This document shows, in pieces, positions 5,377-13,700 of a DNA stretch of 56,413 bases (position 1 is the stretch's first letter; each line of letters opens with the position of its first letter). The notes under the pieces are model-generated. The model was not told the DNA's origin, did not search any database, and saw only the letters and a program-made list of their open reading frames with translations. The translations under genes and the position numbers were made by a program. Source of the stretch: a virus; IMG/VR virus record IMGVR_UViG_3300025732_000048, positions 1 through 56,413 of that record; one strand, written 5' to 3'.

Positions 5377-5628
5377 ATGACTGTCACTTACCAGCACAAT
5401 GTTCTCGACACCAGCTATAACGGTTGGGAGAATTATGAGACCTGGAATGTTGCTCTGTGGATTAACAATGATGAGGGTTTGTATCACCTCGCAATGGAAG
5501 TTGGCAACTACGTTGACTTCATCGACCTGCTAAATGACCAGGGTATTGTGAGCACTCCTGACGGGGTTAAGTATAACGACCCTGCTGTAAATGTCATCCA
5601 ATTGAATAGCGATGTGTTCGACCTCTAA
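5377..5628 (+). CDS. Conserved phage protein with NGWENYETWNVALW motif (DUF7249-like)
   Basis: 83 aa. The segment NGWENYETWNVALWINNDEG (residues 15-34) is a motif I recognise from a small conserved family in cyanophages and some bacteria, listed to my knowledge as DUF7249; the function is unknown. The rest is a helix with aromatic residues (YHLAMEVGNYVDFIDLL) and a polar tail. It has its own promoter (copy 7) and hairpin leader, so it may be regulated apart from its neighbours. Confidence 0.7.
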   Translation: MTVTYQHNVLDTSYNGWENYETWNVALWINNDEGLYHLAMEVGNYVDFIDLLNDQGIVSTPDGVKYNDPAVNVIQLNSDVFDL

Positions 5629-5698
5629 GTAACACATACTCCTGTCGCAAGAGTATAAACTAGGCACCACACAGTTCACAACACTTTTCTTCTTTATT

Positions 5699-5839
5699 AT
5701 GTCCAAGTCCGTGATGCTTTCTCTGCTTGCTCAAGGTAACACTGGCAGCGAAATCCTGTCCATCCTTGATACTCTCACTGAGGACAATCAGCAGGCAGTT
5801 GCTTATGCTGAACCAACCGCAGATAGCATCGAGTTCTGA
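5699..5839 (+). CDS. Hypothetical protein, 46 aa
   Basis: ATG 5699 to TGA 5837-5839. The peptide starts MSKSVMLSLLAQGNTGSEIL and ends acidic (PTADSIEF). It is helical, with a pattern like a small three-helix bundle. A small inverted repeat (TACTC/GAGTA) lies between it and the preceding gene. It is too short for a family call. Confidence 0.5.
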   Translation: MSKSVMLSLLAQGNTGSEILSILDTLTEDNQQAVAYAEPTADSIEF

Positions 5840-5849
5840 TACTAACTGT

Positions 5850-5889
5850 GTGCCCCTTGGTTGACACTGAGGGGCACTTATGTTATGAT
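5850..5889 (+). promoter_or_regulatory. Consensus sigma-70 promoter with inverted repeat around the -35 box
   Basis: TTGACA (5861-5866), a 17-bp spacer and TATGAT (5884-5889): nearly perfect host-type elements. The -35 box lies in the 12-base gap of a perfect 8-bp inverted repeat GTGCCCCT (5850-5857) / AGGGGCAC (5870-5877), an operator-like arrangement. Transcription would start near 5896 and run through a GC-rich leader toward 6048. Confidence 0.75.
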
Positions 5890-5895
5890 GTCTCA

Positions 5896-5969
5896 GTGAC
5901 ACTTATCGGCAGTGTTTTGCCGCCGATTGTTTATAGCGTCGCGGCGGCGTGATGGGGGCGGGCGGTTTT
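5896..5969 (+). ncRNA. GC-rich structured leader or small RNA with alternative hairpins
   Basis: Downstream of the promoter, ATCGGC (5905-5910) can pair with GCCGAT (5922-5927), or GCCGCCG (5919-5925) with CGGCGGC (5942-5948). The two share bases 5922-5925 and exclude each other. A third pairing, CCGCC (5920-5924) with GGCGG (5961-5965), is followed by TTTT. The G+C content here is far above the surroundings. This looks like an attenuator or small RNA; I recognise no known RNA family. Confidence 0.45.
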
Positions 5970-6047
5970 AAAATCGCTAACTACCCTAACCTACAGAGGT
6001 GACAAAACGCGAACGATATATCAATCTTATAAAATTTTTCCGGAAGT

Positions 6048-6206
6048 ATGATCAGTCTCAAAACCCCCCGCAGAGGACCTTATTGGAATTTTTGGAGAGT
6101 GGTACTCGCAGGTTGGATAATCAGATATCCAAAGACAATGGGTAGAATGGTATTAGTCCCCCTAGGGTTTTTGATAGTACTGATATATAATGCGGTAGTA
6201 AATTAA
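6048..6206 (+). CDS. Small single-span membrane protein, 52 aa
   Basis: ATG 6048 to TAA 6204-6206, with GGAAG just upstream at a short distance. The product has a basic, aromatic N-terminal half (MISLKTPRRGPYWNFWRVVL, then GWIIRYPKTMGRM) and one hydrophobic span near the C-terminus (VLVPLGFLIVLIYNAV). The Arg/Lys-rich side would stay in the cytoplasm. It is the first frame downstream of the strong promoter at 5861 and its structured leader. No family is assigned; coding is supported by the regular composition and by filling an otherwise empty gap. Confidence 0.55.
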   Translation: MISLKTPRRGPYWNFWRVVLAGWIIRYPKTMGRMVLVPLGFLIVLIYNAVVN

Positions 6207-6241
6207 GTTTTATTATAAAAAATTCCGAAAATATTTTTCAT

Positions 6242-6460
6242 ATGGAAAAGGTTTACCACATATATGCAAAGGATAGATGTTTATATCATTCTCTCAAGGA
6301 AGAAGAGTTTGAGAGAACTTGGAACACCTTGAAGAATATGGTTGGTCTTATGAAGACTGATTATGAGATGGATGATTTAAATTTCACAGAAATTACTGTA
6401 GGTATTGGTGGACACAAAGGGGACAAATCAGCAGAACCACCTGGATCTCCGTCATATTGA
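6242..6460 (+). CDS. Conserved cyanophage hypothetical protein, 72 aa
   Basis: It begins MEKVYHIYAKDRCLYHSLKE, which I recall as the start of a small protein found widely in T4-like cyanophages near the baseplate genes; function unknown. The first 50 residues alternate strand and helix (EEEFERTWNTLKNMVGLM). The last 15 residues are Gly/Pro/Ser-rich and look disordered. The upstream 30 bp are very AT-rich. Confidence 0.65.
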   Translation: MEKVYHIYAKDRCLYHSLKEEEFERTWNTLKNMVGLMKTDYEMDDLNFTEITVGIGGHKGDKSAEPPGSPSY

Positions 6461-6509
6461 CAAGGCATATATAGACTGTTAAAATTGAGTTTGAAGGTTA
6501 CTAAACTTT

Positions 6510-7274
6510 ATGGCAAAAGGATTTACTGTAAAAGCAGCAGCACCAACACCCAAAGAAGATTGGGATATTGATGCGATTAAAGAAAGGATGCGAGGGAAGA
6601 GTATTGTATTCTGTCTACCTGGACGTGGATGCTCTTTTATTTTTCTGAAGAACTTTGTACAACTGTGCTTTGATATGGTACAGAATCAGATGAGTATTCA
6701 GATTTCACAAGATTATTCATCAATGGTAAACTTTGCACGTTGTAAGTGTCTTGGTGCCAATGTTCTTCGTGGTCCGAAACAAATTCCTTGGGATGGTAAA
6801 CTACAATATGATTATCAACTTTGGATTGACTCGGATATTGTCTTTGACACTAACAAGTTCTGGCAACTCTGTGATCTTGCTCTGAATGAAGAAGGAGAAG
6901 AGAAAGAAGTTGTTGCTGGTTGGTATGCCACAGAAGATGGACACACAACCTCTGTCGCACACTGGTTGGAAGAAGATGATTTCCGCAAGAATGGTGGAGT
7001 TATGAATCACGAAACTGTGGAATCAATCAGCAAGCGTCGTAAGCCATTCACTGTAGACTACACAGGTTTTGGTTGGGTTCTCATTAAGAAAGGTGTTTTT
7101 GAGAATCTTGAGTATCCTTGGTTTGCTCCAAAGATGCAAGTCTTTGAATCAGGTAATGTTCAGGACATGTGTGGAGAAGATGTTTCATTCTGTCTTGATG
7201 CTAAGGAAGCTGGATTTGATATCTGGTGTGATCCTCGTATTCGTGTTGGACATGAAAAAACTCGCATTATCTGA
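6510..7274 (+). CDS. Glycosyltransferase-like protein (GT-A fold, DxD motif)
   Basis: 254 aa. A DxD motif, expected to bind the nucleotide-sugar metal ion, lies in LWIDSDIVF (Asp107, Asp109). A later GEDVSFC (Glu223-Asp224) fits the acidic ED pair in the acceptor-site region of family 2-type enzymes, and the C-terminal CDPRIRVGHEKTR provides a His often found as the last metal ligand. No membrane segment is seen, so it would act in the cytoplasm. The sugar and acceptor are unknown; virion glycoproteins, host polysaccharide or DNA are all possible. Its TGA overlaps the next ATG (7274). Confidence 0.65.
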   Translation: MAKGFTVKAAAPTPKEDWDIDAIKERMRGKSIVFCLPGRGCSFIFLKNFVQLCFDMVQNQMSIQISQDYSSMVNFARCKCLGANVLRGPKQIPWDGKLQYDYQLWIDSDIVFDTNKFWQLCDLALNEEGEEKEVVAGWYATEDGHTTSVAHWLEEDDFRKNGGVMNHETVESISKRRKPFTVDYTGFGWVLIKKGVFENLEYPWFAPKMQVFESGNVQDMCGEDVSFCLDAKEAGFDIWCDPRIRVGHEKTRII

Positions 7275-7429
7275 TGAACTATAACGTACTTTATAAAGGA
7301 CGTAAGATTTATATGGACCTCACTCCTGAAGAGTGTAGTGAGGTTCTACAAGATCTCTCAGAAAAGTTTTTCTCGGGAGATGATATTGACCCTAACTTTA
7401 TTGAACTGGAGGAAATTGTAAATGGCTAA
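7274..7429 (+). CDS. Hypothetical acidic protein, 51 aa
   Basis: ATG 7274 overlaps the stop of the glycosyltransferase gene and the C-terminus overlaps the next gene by 8 bases. The sequence starts MNYNVLYKGRKIYMDLTPEE and then forms an acidic helix (CSEVLQDLSEKFFSGDDIDP). Translation is probably coupled on both sides. Function unknown. Confidence 0.6.
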   Translation: MNYNVLYKGRKIYMDLTPEECSEVLQDLSEKFFSGDDIDPNFIELEEIVNG

Positions 7430-7565
7430 AGGCGGCGGATCGAATAAGACTATTTTTGAACCTGGAGCACCGAAGAAGACTCGTCAAGGACGTTCTCCTC
7501 GTACACTACTCAGTGCGACCTCTCGTAATGGTCGTAAGAAAAAATATCGCGGACAAGGTAAATAG
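7422..7565 (+). CDS. Small basic protein, 47 aa
   Basis: ATG 7422 has a strong Shine-Dalgarno GGAGG at 7408-7412 inside the preceding gene. The product (MAKGGGSNKTIFEPGAPKKT onward) is very rich in Lys, Arg and Gly and ends RNGRKKKYRGQGK, so it likely binds nucleic acid or an acidic surface. It is common in T4-like cyanophages as far as I recall, with no known role. The tail resembles ribosomal or histone-like extensions, which is only compositional. Confidence 0.6.
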   Translation: MAKGGGSNKTIFEPGAPKKTRQGRSPRTLLSATSRNGRKKKYRGQGK

Positions 7566-7586
7566 TATTAACTAACATATGAATAT

Positions 7587-8270
7587 ATGTACCACTTAGA
7601 AGTATCTGATGAATGGAATGCAATTCATCCAGAAGATATGTGGGTATATAATAAACTATTCTTAAATCATCGTCTAGGGCATCTCTGCGGACCAGCAGGG
7701 TGCCCTGTTCCATTTTTAGGGGATTATATCGTTCGACCAAGTATTAATTTACTTGGAATGGGACGATTTTCTCGTATAGAAAGAATACAATATAGTACAG
7801 ATCACTTTCATCCATCTGAATTTTGGTGTGAACTATTTACAGGAATTCACTATAGTGTTGATTTTCAGTATCAAAAATCAGAATTGGTTGTTTTGGGTGA
7901 AAGAGATGATGATGAACCTCTTTACAAGTGGAAAAAGTGGACTAAAATTAACCATGAAGTAAAATTTCCTAACATTCTAAAGGATTTAAAGGGCAATTAT
8001 GAGTGGATAAATTGTGAATTTATAGGGAATAAACTCATAGAGGTACATTTTAGAAGAAATCCCGACTTCAGATATGGAAATAATATCGCAATTCCTGTAT
8101 GGAAAGGTGACAGACCTCAAAAAATTGAAAATTTTACTTTCGTAGAAGACAAAGACTACTTGAGAAAAGGATTTTTCATTGATTCACGGGATAGTAACCC
8201 CGTAAAAAGTTCTGATTTAACCAATCAGGAGCAAAAAAATGGAAGAAAAGATGTTAAGGGAGATCGCTAA
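7587..8270 (+). CDS. Conserved cyanophage hypothetical protein, 227 aa
   Basis: The protein begins MYHLEVSDEWNAIHPEDMWV and is rich in Trp, His and Phe, with segments such as RLGHLCGPAGCPVPFLG (residues 29-45) and DFRYGNNIAIPVWKGD (around 175-190). The pattern recalls a small enzyme or ATP-grasp-like C-terminal region, but I see no certain catalytic motif. The final 25 residues are polar and likely unstructured. Its end overlaps the next gene, which carries its own Shine-Dalgarno. Position before the baseplate block is typical for cyanophages. Function unknown. Confidence 0.65.
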   Translation: MYHLEVSDEWNAIHPEDMWVYNKLFLNHRLGHLCGPAGCPVPFLGDYIVRPSINLLGMGRFSRIERIQYSTDHFHPSEFWCELFTGIHYSVDFQYQKSELVVLGERDDDEPLYKWKKWTKINHEVKFPNILKDLKGNYEWINCEFIGNKLIEVHFRRNPDFRYGNNIAIPVWKGDRPQKIENFTFVEDKDYLRKGFFIDSRDSNPVKSSDLTNQEQKNGRKDVKGDR

Positions 8271-8403
8271 TGACGATTTAACCCCCAAAAAACACGATTT
8301 CAAGGTTCAAAACGAAATTCATGAATTAATTCGTAATGATGATGACTATGATGACTGGGAATATGGTACAGAACCACTTTATGAATCAAAAAATCACGAA
8401 TAA
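8239..8403 (+). CDS. Hypothetical acidic protein, 54 aa
   Basis: ATG 8239 has AGGAG at 8227-8231 and overlaps the preceding gene by 32 bases. It starts MEEKMLREIANDDLTPKKHD and ends in a strongly acidic stretch (RNDDDYDDWEYGTEP). The TAA is built into the late promoter at 8399-8406. Function unknown. Confidence 0.6.
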   Translation: MEEKMLREIANDDLTPKKHDFKVQNEIHELIRNDDDYDDWEYGTEPLYESKNHE

Positions 8404-8406
8404 ATA
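8399..8406 (+). promoter_or_regulatory. T4-type late promoter (AATAAATA)
   Basis: AATAAATA, the gp55-type -10 element, 20 bp before gene 25. It includes the stop codon of the preceding gene. Confidence 0.7.
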
Positions 8407-8426
8407 AGATAGAATTATAATATTCA

Positions 8427-8828
8427 ATGCCTCTAGAAAGGGTAAGTCAAGGTTTTAAGGATATTAGTATGACTTTTCAGAGCAATCCTCTGAACAGTGA
8501 CTTGATAGCACTCAAAAATGAGAGTGCTATTTCTCGTTCTATCCGAAATATTGTATTTACCCTTCCTGGTGAAAAGTTTTTTAATCCAAACTTTGGTTCC
8601 AGAGTCTCAAAAATACTTTTTGAGAACATTGATGAGATTGCAGCATCCAATATTAGAGATGAAATAGCGTCTTCTATTGTAAATTATGAACCAAGAGTTG
8701 AATTGATTGATGTTATTGTAAATCCAGACTATGACAACAACTCCTTTGATGCAATAATTCAGTATAGAATAGTAGGAATAGACGTTCCAACACAACAATT
8801 ACAATTCGTTTTGCAACCAACTAGGTAA
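8427..8828 (+). CDS. 25: Baseplate wedge protein gp25
   Basis: 133 aa, matching T4 gp25 (132 aa) along its length. Landmarks are the N-terminal helix, SRSIRNIVFTLPGEKFFNP (residues 36-54), the conserved FGSRVSKILFEN (56-67), NYEPRVELIDV (about 90-100) and the last strand (LQFVLQPTR). gp25 joins gp6 and gp53 at the wedge core of the baseplate; the family (GPW/gp25) is shared with contractile injection systems, where it organises sheath initiation. It is first in the late baseplate operon, two bases before gene 6. Confidence 0.93.
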   Translation: MPLERVSQGFKDISMTFQSNPLNSDLIALKNESAISRSIRNIVFTLPGEKFFNPNFGSRVSKILFENIDEIAASNIRDEIASSIVNYEPRVELIDVIVNPDYDNNSFDAIIQYRIVGIDVPTQQLQFVLQPTR

Positions 8829-8829
8829 A

Positions 8830-10755
8830 ATGCCACTAGTAAACTTTTCTAATCTGGACTTTGACCAGGTTAAAACAACACTTAAGGATTATTTAAAAGC
8901 TAATCCTAACTTTACTGATTATGATTTTGAAGGATCTAATCTTTCAACAATACTTGATGTTTTGGCATACAACACCTATATTACTTCATATAATGCCAAC
9001 ATGGTTGCAAATGAAGTTTTTATTGATAGTGCCACAATTAGAGAAAATGTAGTTTCTCTGGCAAGAAATATTGGATATGTGCCACGTTCAAGAAAAGCAG
9101 CATCTGCTACAGTATCTTTCTTTGTAGATGTTTCAAATGTAACTCCAGCACCTGCTTCCCTGACTTTAAAAAAAGGAATTGTTGCTACTTCCTCTGGAAA
9201 TTTTGGAAATCAGTCTTTTATATTTTCTATCCTTGATGATGTAACGGTTCCAGTTTTTAATCAAGTAGCGACTTTTACAGATTTAGAAATACATGAAGGA
9301 GTTTTATTAACCAATAACTTTACATATTCGTCTAGAAATCCAAATCAAAAATATATTTTACCAAACTCCGGTATTGATACAGAACTTATATCGGTAACGG
9401 TAAAATCTAACGAAAACGCAACAACTTCTGTGAAGTATGCGTATCAAGATAGTTTGTTTGATATTGATTCAACATCAAATGTATATTTTCTTCAAGAAAT
9501 TGAAGATGAAAGATATGAATTGATTTTTGGTGATGGAATTTTTGGAAAACAGTTGGAAGAGGGTAATTTTATTACTGTAGATTATATTACTTCCAATGGA
9601 GACAGTGCCAATGGAGTTGGTAGTTTCAATTTTTCTGGAAGACTGACATATACAAGAAACTCTATCGAATATACGGTAACATCTGGCATTTCACTTCTAA
9701 CTACTGGCGTTTCTTCTAGAGGTGGGGAAAATATTGAATCTGTAGAGTCGATTAAAAAATATGCTCCAAGAATTTACGCTTCACAAAATAGAGCATTAAC
9801 TTCAAATGACTTTGAAACTTTGATTCCCTCAAAAATTTATCCAGAAACTGAAGCAATTTCTGTATTTGGTGGAGAAGAGTTGATTCCTCCTCAGTATGGA
9901 AAAGTATTCATAAGCATCAAACCTAGATTTGGAGACTTTCTTCCAAATTTAGAAAAAGAAAGTATTAAACTAAAACTAAAAAAATATGCTGTAGCAGGAA
10001 TAGTTCCAGAAATATTAGACCTAAAATATTTGTATGTTGAAGTTAACTCTAAGGTTTACTACAATACCAATCTGGCACCATCATCAGCATTTGTATCAAG
10101 TATAGTACAGTCTAATGCTACCAAGTATTCAGAATCTACTGAGTTGAATAGATATGGAGCTAGATTTAAGTATAGTAAGTTTTTGTCAATGATTGATAAT
10201 AGTCACGAATCTATTACTTCAAACATTACTACCATTCAAATGAGAAGAGATTTGAGAGTGCTTTTGAACACATTTGCTGAATATCAAATTGGATTTGGAA
10301 ATGAATTCCATATTTCTAGTATGGATGGATATAATATTAAGTCTAGCGGATTTCAAGTAGCAGGTATTTCTCAAACGGTTTATTTGGGAGATATTCCAAA
10401 TACAAATAGAGAAACTGGATCTATATTCTTGTTTAATGTTGGGTCAGCAAATTCAAGAACTTCAACTATTTTAAGAAGAAATGCTGGAACAATAGATTAT
10501 AAAAATGGAGTAATAACTTTAAATCCAATAAACATTCAATCTGGAAAAATCAAAGATGGCCAACCAACTATTGAAATTTCTGTTGTACCTAGATCAAATG
10601 ATGTTATTGGAAAACAGGATCTTTATTTACAACTAGATATTAATAGCAGTAATTTTGAAATGGTTGTTGATGAAATTGCTTCTGGATTAGATCCAGCAGC
10701 ATCCAAATACATTGTCTCTTCAAGCTACAGTAACGGGAACCTAGTAAGATTGTAA
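8830..10755 (+). CDS. 6: Baseplate wedge protein gp6
   Basis: 641 aa (T4 gp6 660 aa). The N-terminus (DYDFEGSNLSTILDVLAYNT) matches T4 DYDFEGSRLNVLCDLLAYNT closely, and NIGYVPRSRKAASATVSFF, DGIFGKQLEEG and EVNSKVYYNTNL occupy the same order as in T4. gp6 dimers form the inner ring that joins neighbouring wedges and belongs to the baseplate J family of contractile machines. Acts in the virion baseplate. It follows gp25 without a gap and precedes the giant wedge gene by four bases, so the three are co-transcribed. Confidence 0.95.
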   Translation: MPLVNFSNLDFDQVKTTLKDYLKANPNFTDYDFEGSNLSTILDVLAYNTYITSYNANMVANEVFIDSATIRENVVSLARNIGYVPRSRKAASATVSFFVDVSNVTPAPASLTLKKGIVATSSGNFGNQSFIFSILDDVTVPVFNQVATFTDLEIHEGVLLTNNFTYSSRNPNQKYILPNSGIDTELISVTVKSNENATTSVKYAYQDSLFDIDSTSNVYFLQEIEDERYELIFGDGIFGKQLEEGNFITVDYITSNGDSANGVGSFNFSGRLTYTRNSIEYTVTSGISLLTTGVSSRGGENIESVESIKKYAPRIYASQNRALTSNDFETLIPSKIYPETEAISVFGGEELIPPQYGKVFISIKPRFGDFLPNLEKESIKLKLKKYAVAGIVPEILDLKYLYVEVNSKVYYNTNLAPSSAFVSSIVQSNATKYSESTELNRYGARFKYSKFLSMIDNSHESITSNITTIQMRRDLRVLLNTFAEYQIGFGNEFHISSMDGYNIKSSGFQVAGISQTVYLGDIPNTNRETGSIFLFNVGSANSRTSTILRRNAGTIDYKNGVITLNPINIQSGKIKDGQPTIEISVVPRSNDVIGKQDLYLQLDINSSNFEMVVDEIASGLDPAASKYIVSSSYSNGNLVRL

Positions 10756-10759
10756 TAAC

Positions 10760-13700
10760 ATGTCAGAAAAAAGAATTCAAATTAAAGACGTTGTAAAGAA
10801 TCAAATTCCCCAATACATCAAAGAGGATTTTCCTCTTGTTGGAGAATTTTTATCTCAATATTATCTTGCTCAGGAATTTCAAGGAGCACCTATTGATTTA
10901 CTTCAAAATATTGACAAGTATGTAAAAGTTGATTCTATAACTGAGTTAAAAAATTCAACAGTTCTTGGATCTGATATAAGTGAATTTGACGAAAATATAA
11001 CTATTAGTCTTTTGGATTCTGAAACTGGAACTAAAGGATTTCCTGAAAAGTATGGTTTGATTTCCATTGACAATGAACTTATTGTATATGAAAGCAAAAC
11101 TGACAGTGCATTTATTAATTGCTACAGAGGATTTAGTGGAATTGTAGCCTATAAAAATACCAATGTAGGAATAGCGGCTACTTATAAATTAAAATCGAGT
11201 GATGAACTTATTTTTAAGGAGTCCAATGCAGCATCCCACAAAGAAGGGACAGAAATCTTTAATCTCAGTAGCCTTTTCCTACAAGAATTTTTAATTAAAA
11301 CTAAGTATCAAATCGCACCTGGGTTTGAAAATAGAAGTTTTGTTGATAAAGTCAATGAATCTCTATTACTAAAACAGATAAAAGATTTTTATAGAAGTAA
11401 AGGAACTGATAGATCTTTTGAAATTTTATTCAAGGCTTTATATGGAGAAGATGTAAAGATTATAAGACCAAAAGATTTACTCTTTAGACCATCGGATGCT
11501 CAATACAAAGTAACTAATGATCTAGTTGTCGAATTAATTTCTGGTCCAATTGAAGAGATATCAAATCTTACTTTGTTCCAGAACGAATATCTAGATTTAA
11601 CAAAATCTTATGGAACTGTATCTGAAATAGAGACAATAACTTCCGATGATAATAGAGTATTTTATAAATTAAAAATTGATGGTGGATACAATAGGGACCC
11701 AGCTTTTGATGGGGCAATTTACGGAAAGTTTTCTGTTCACTCAAAAACACGTTCGATTGGAAAAACTTTAGCAGGTTCCACATCAATAGATGTAGATTCT
11801 ACTGTAGGATTTTCAACTCAAGGAGAGGTTTATGTTCAATTCTTTGATGGAACTACCGGAGTTGTATCTTACGATTCTAAGACAATAAATCAGTTTCTTG
11901 GATGCTCTAATATAACATCTGATATTTTAGATAATTCTATTGTCGGTATCAACACATATGCTGTAGCCACAACTGCCTCCGGAGAAGAAATTAGAGTTCG
12001 CATAAATTCCATTCTTAATAGTGTAAACATAGATTCTCCAAACTATTTTTACGCTAAGGGAGACACCGCAACTATTCCTACATTTGGATTCCAAGGTAAT
12101 ACTCCTTTAGATAATGATTGGGTTTTTAACACAGCAGCAACTTATAACATCTTATCTTATGAAGTGGTTGACTCTTCAGATAAGACTTATAGTGTAACAT
12201 TTAACAATAGGCACTCTTTCCAAATAGGAGATTTGTTAGAAATAATTGAGAATGAAGTTGCTACAAGACAAGCAAATGTAATTGATATTTTGTCAGAGAA
12301 GACAATAGTAATAAATGGTCAGGGCGATCTAAATGGGGATGCTCTTAAAGTTAGGAGAAAAGTTCTAAAAGTAGATTCTTATAATTATACCAATATAAAT
12401 CTACTATCAGCAAACATTCAAAATGTTTATAGAGACGGAGAAAAACTACTAGTAGCATCTCCATCCATACCAAGTTATGTTAATCAACAACTTAAAGTTA
12501 CAAATCGTTCTGTAACTTTCTCGGGAACCTATCAAGGAGAAACCATACAATTAACTTCTTTAGAAGATCACGGGTTTTACACTGGAGACTCTGTTTACTA
12601 TACACCAGAAGAATCTACGGTAACTTCTGTAGATGCTGATGGAAACTCCTCAACCTCAACTGTAGTGGCGAGTTCTCTATTTGATGAAGGGGAAGGGATA
12701 TATTTTATTAAAAGAATTGATGCTAATAATGTAAAATTTGCTAAGAGTAAATCTGATATTTTAAACGAAAAATTTGTAAGCGTAGTAAATCAAACTACTG
12801 TAACAAATAATAGAATAGAACCATATGAATTTTATAATAAATCTTTAAATTCACAAAAACTTTTAAGAGAAGTTTCTGCCTCATTACCAACAAAGACTGC
12901 TGTAAAAACACTACCTGGATTCACCGGTATATTGGTAAATGGAGTAGAAATATTAAATTATAAGAGTAAGGATAAAATTTTCTATGGTCCTATTGAAGGT
13001 ATTGAAGTACTGTCGGGTGGAAATAATTATGATATCATCAATCCCCCACAAATAGTAATATCCGATTCCATTGGAAGTGGGGCAACCGGAAACTGTTCTG
13101 TTTCAGGATCTCTTGTTGAAGTAAGAATTATTGATCCAGGATTTGATTACTTAGATACTCCTGTTGTAAAAATAACAGGAGGGAATGGTACTGGGGCAAA
13201 AGCAAGAGCTAATATGAAATTAGTCTCTCATGAAGTTTTATTTAATACTGAAGAGAAGTCTGCCCAAGTTTCTGTTGGGGCAACATTATCTGTTATTGGA
13301 TTTAGTACTTCTCATAAATTTAGAAATGCTGAATCTGTAGTTTATAAAACTTTCGGACAGAAATCTGTAAGTGGATTAACAACAAATTCAACTTACTATG
13401 TTTCAGTAGCATCTTCAACATCCGTAAAGTTACATAAAACTTTTGGAGATGCTGTTTCTGGAATAAACACAATAACTCTAAGTGATTATGGAGTAGGAAA
13501 TCATTCACTAGAGTCTGTAAATAAGAAGTCTATTTTAGCTTCTATATCAGTTGAAAGTTCGGGAATTGGATATCAGAATAAAAAACGTCAAGTTTCTTTA
13601 ATAGGAATCAACACATCAACTGATTCAATTCATATTGCAAATCATGATTTTTCATCAGGAGAAGTTGTAAAGTATTCTACTGAAGGAACTGTAATAGGTG

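Noticed and set aside
5905-5948. Known cyanobacterial small RNA such as Yfr1 in the GC-rich leader
   Set aside because: I do not see the conserved single-stranded Yfr1 core or other family signatures; only the alternative hairpins can be supported.
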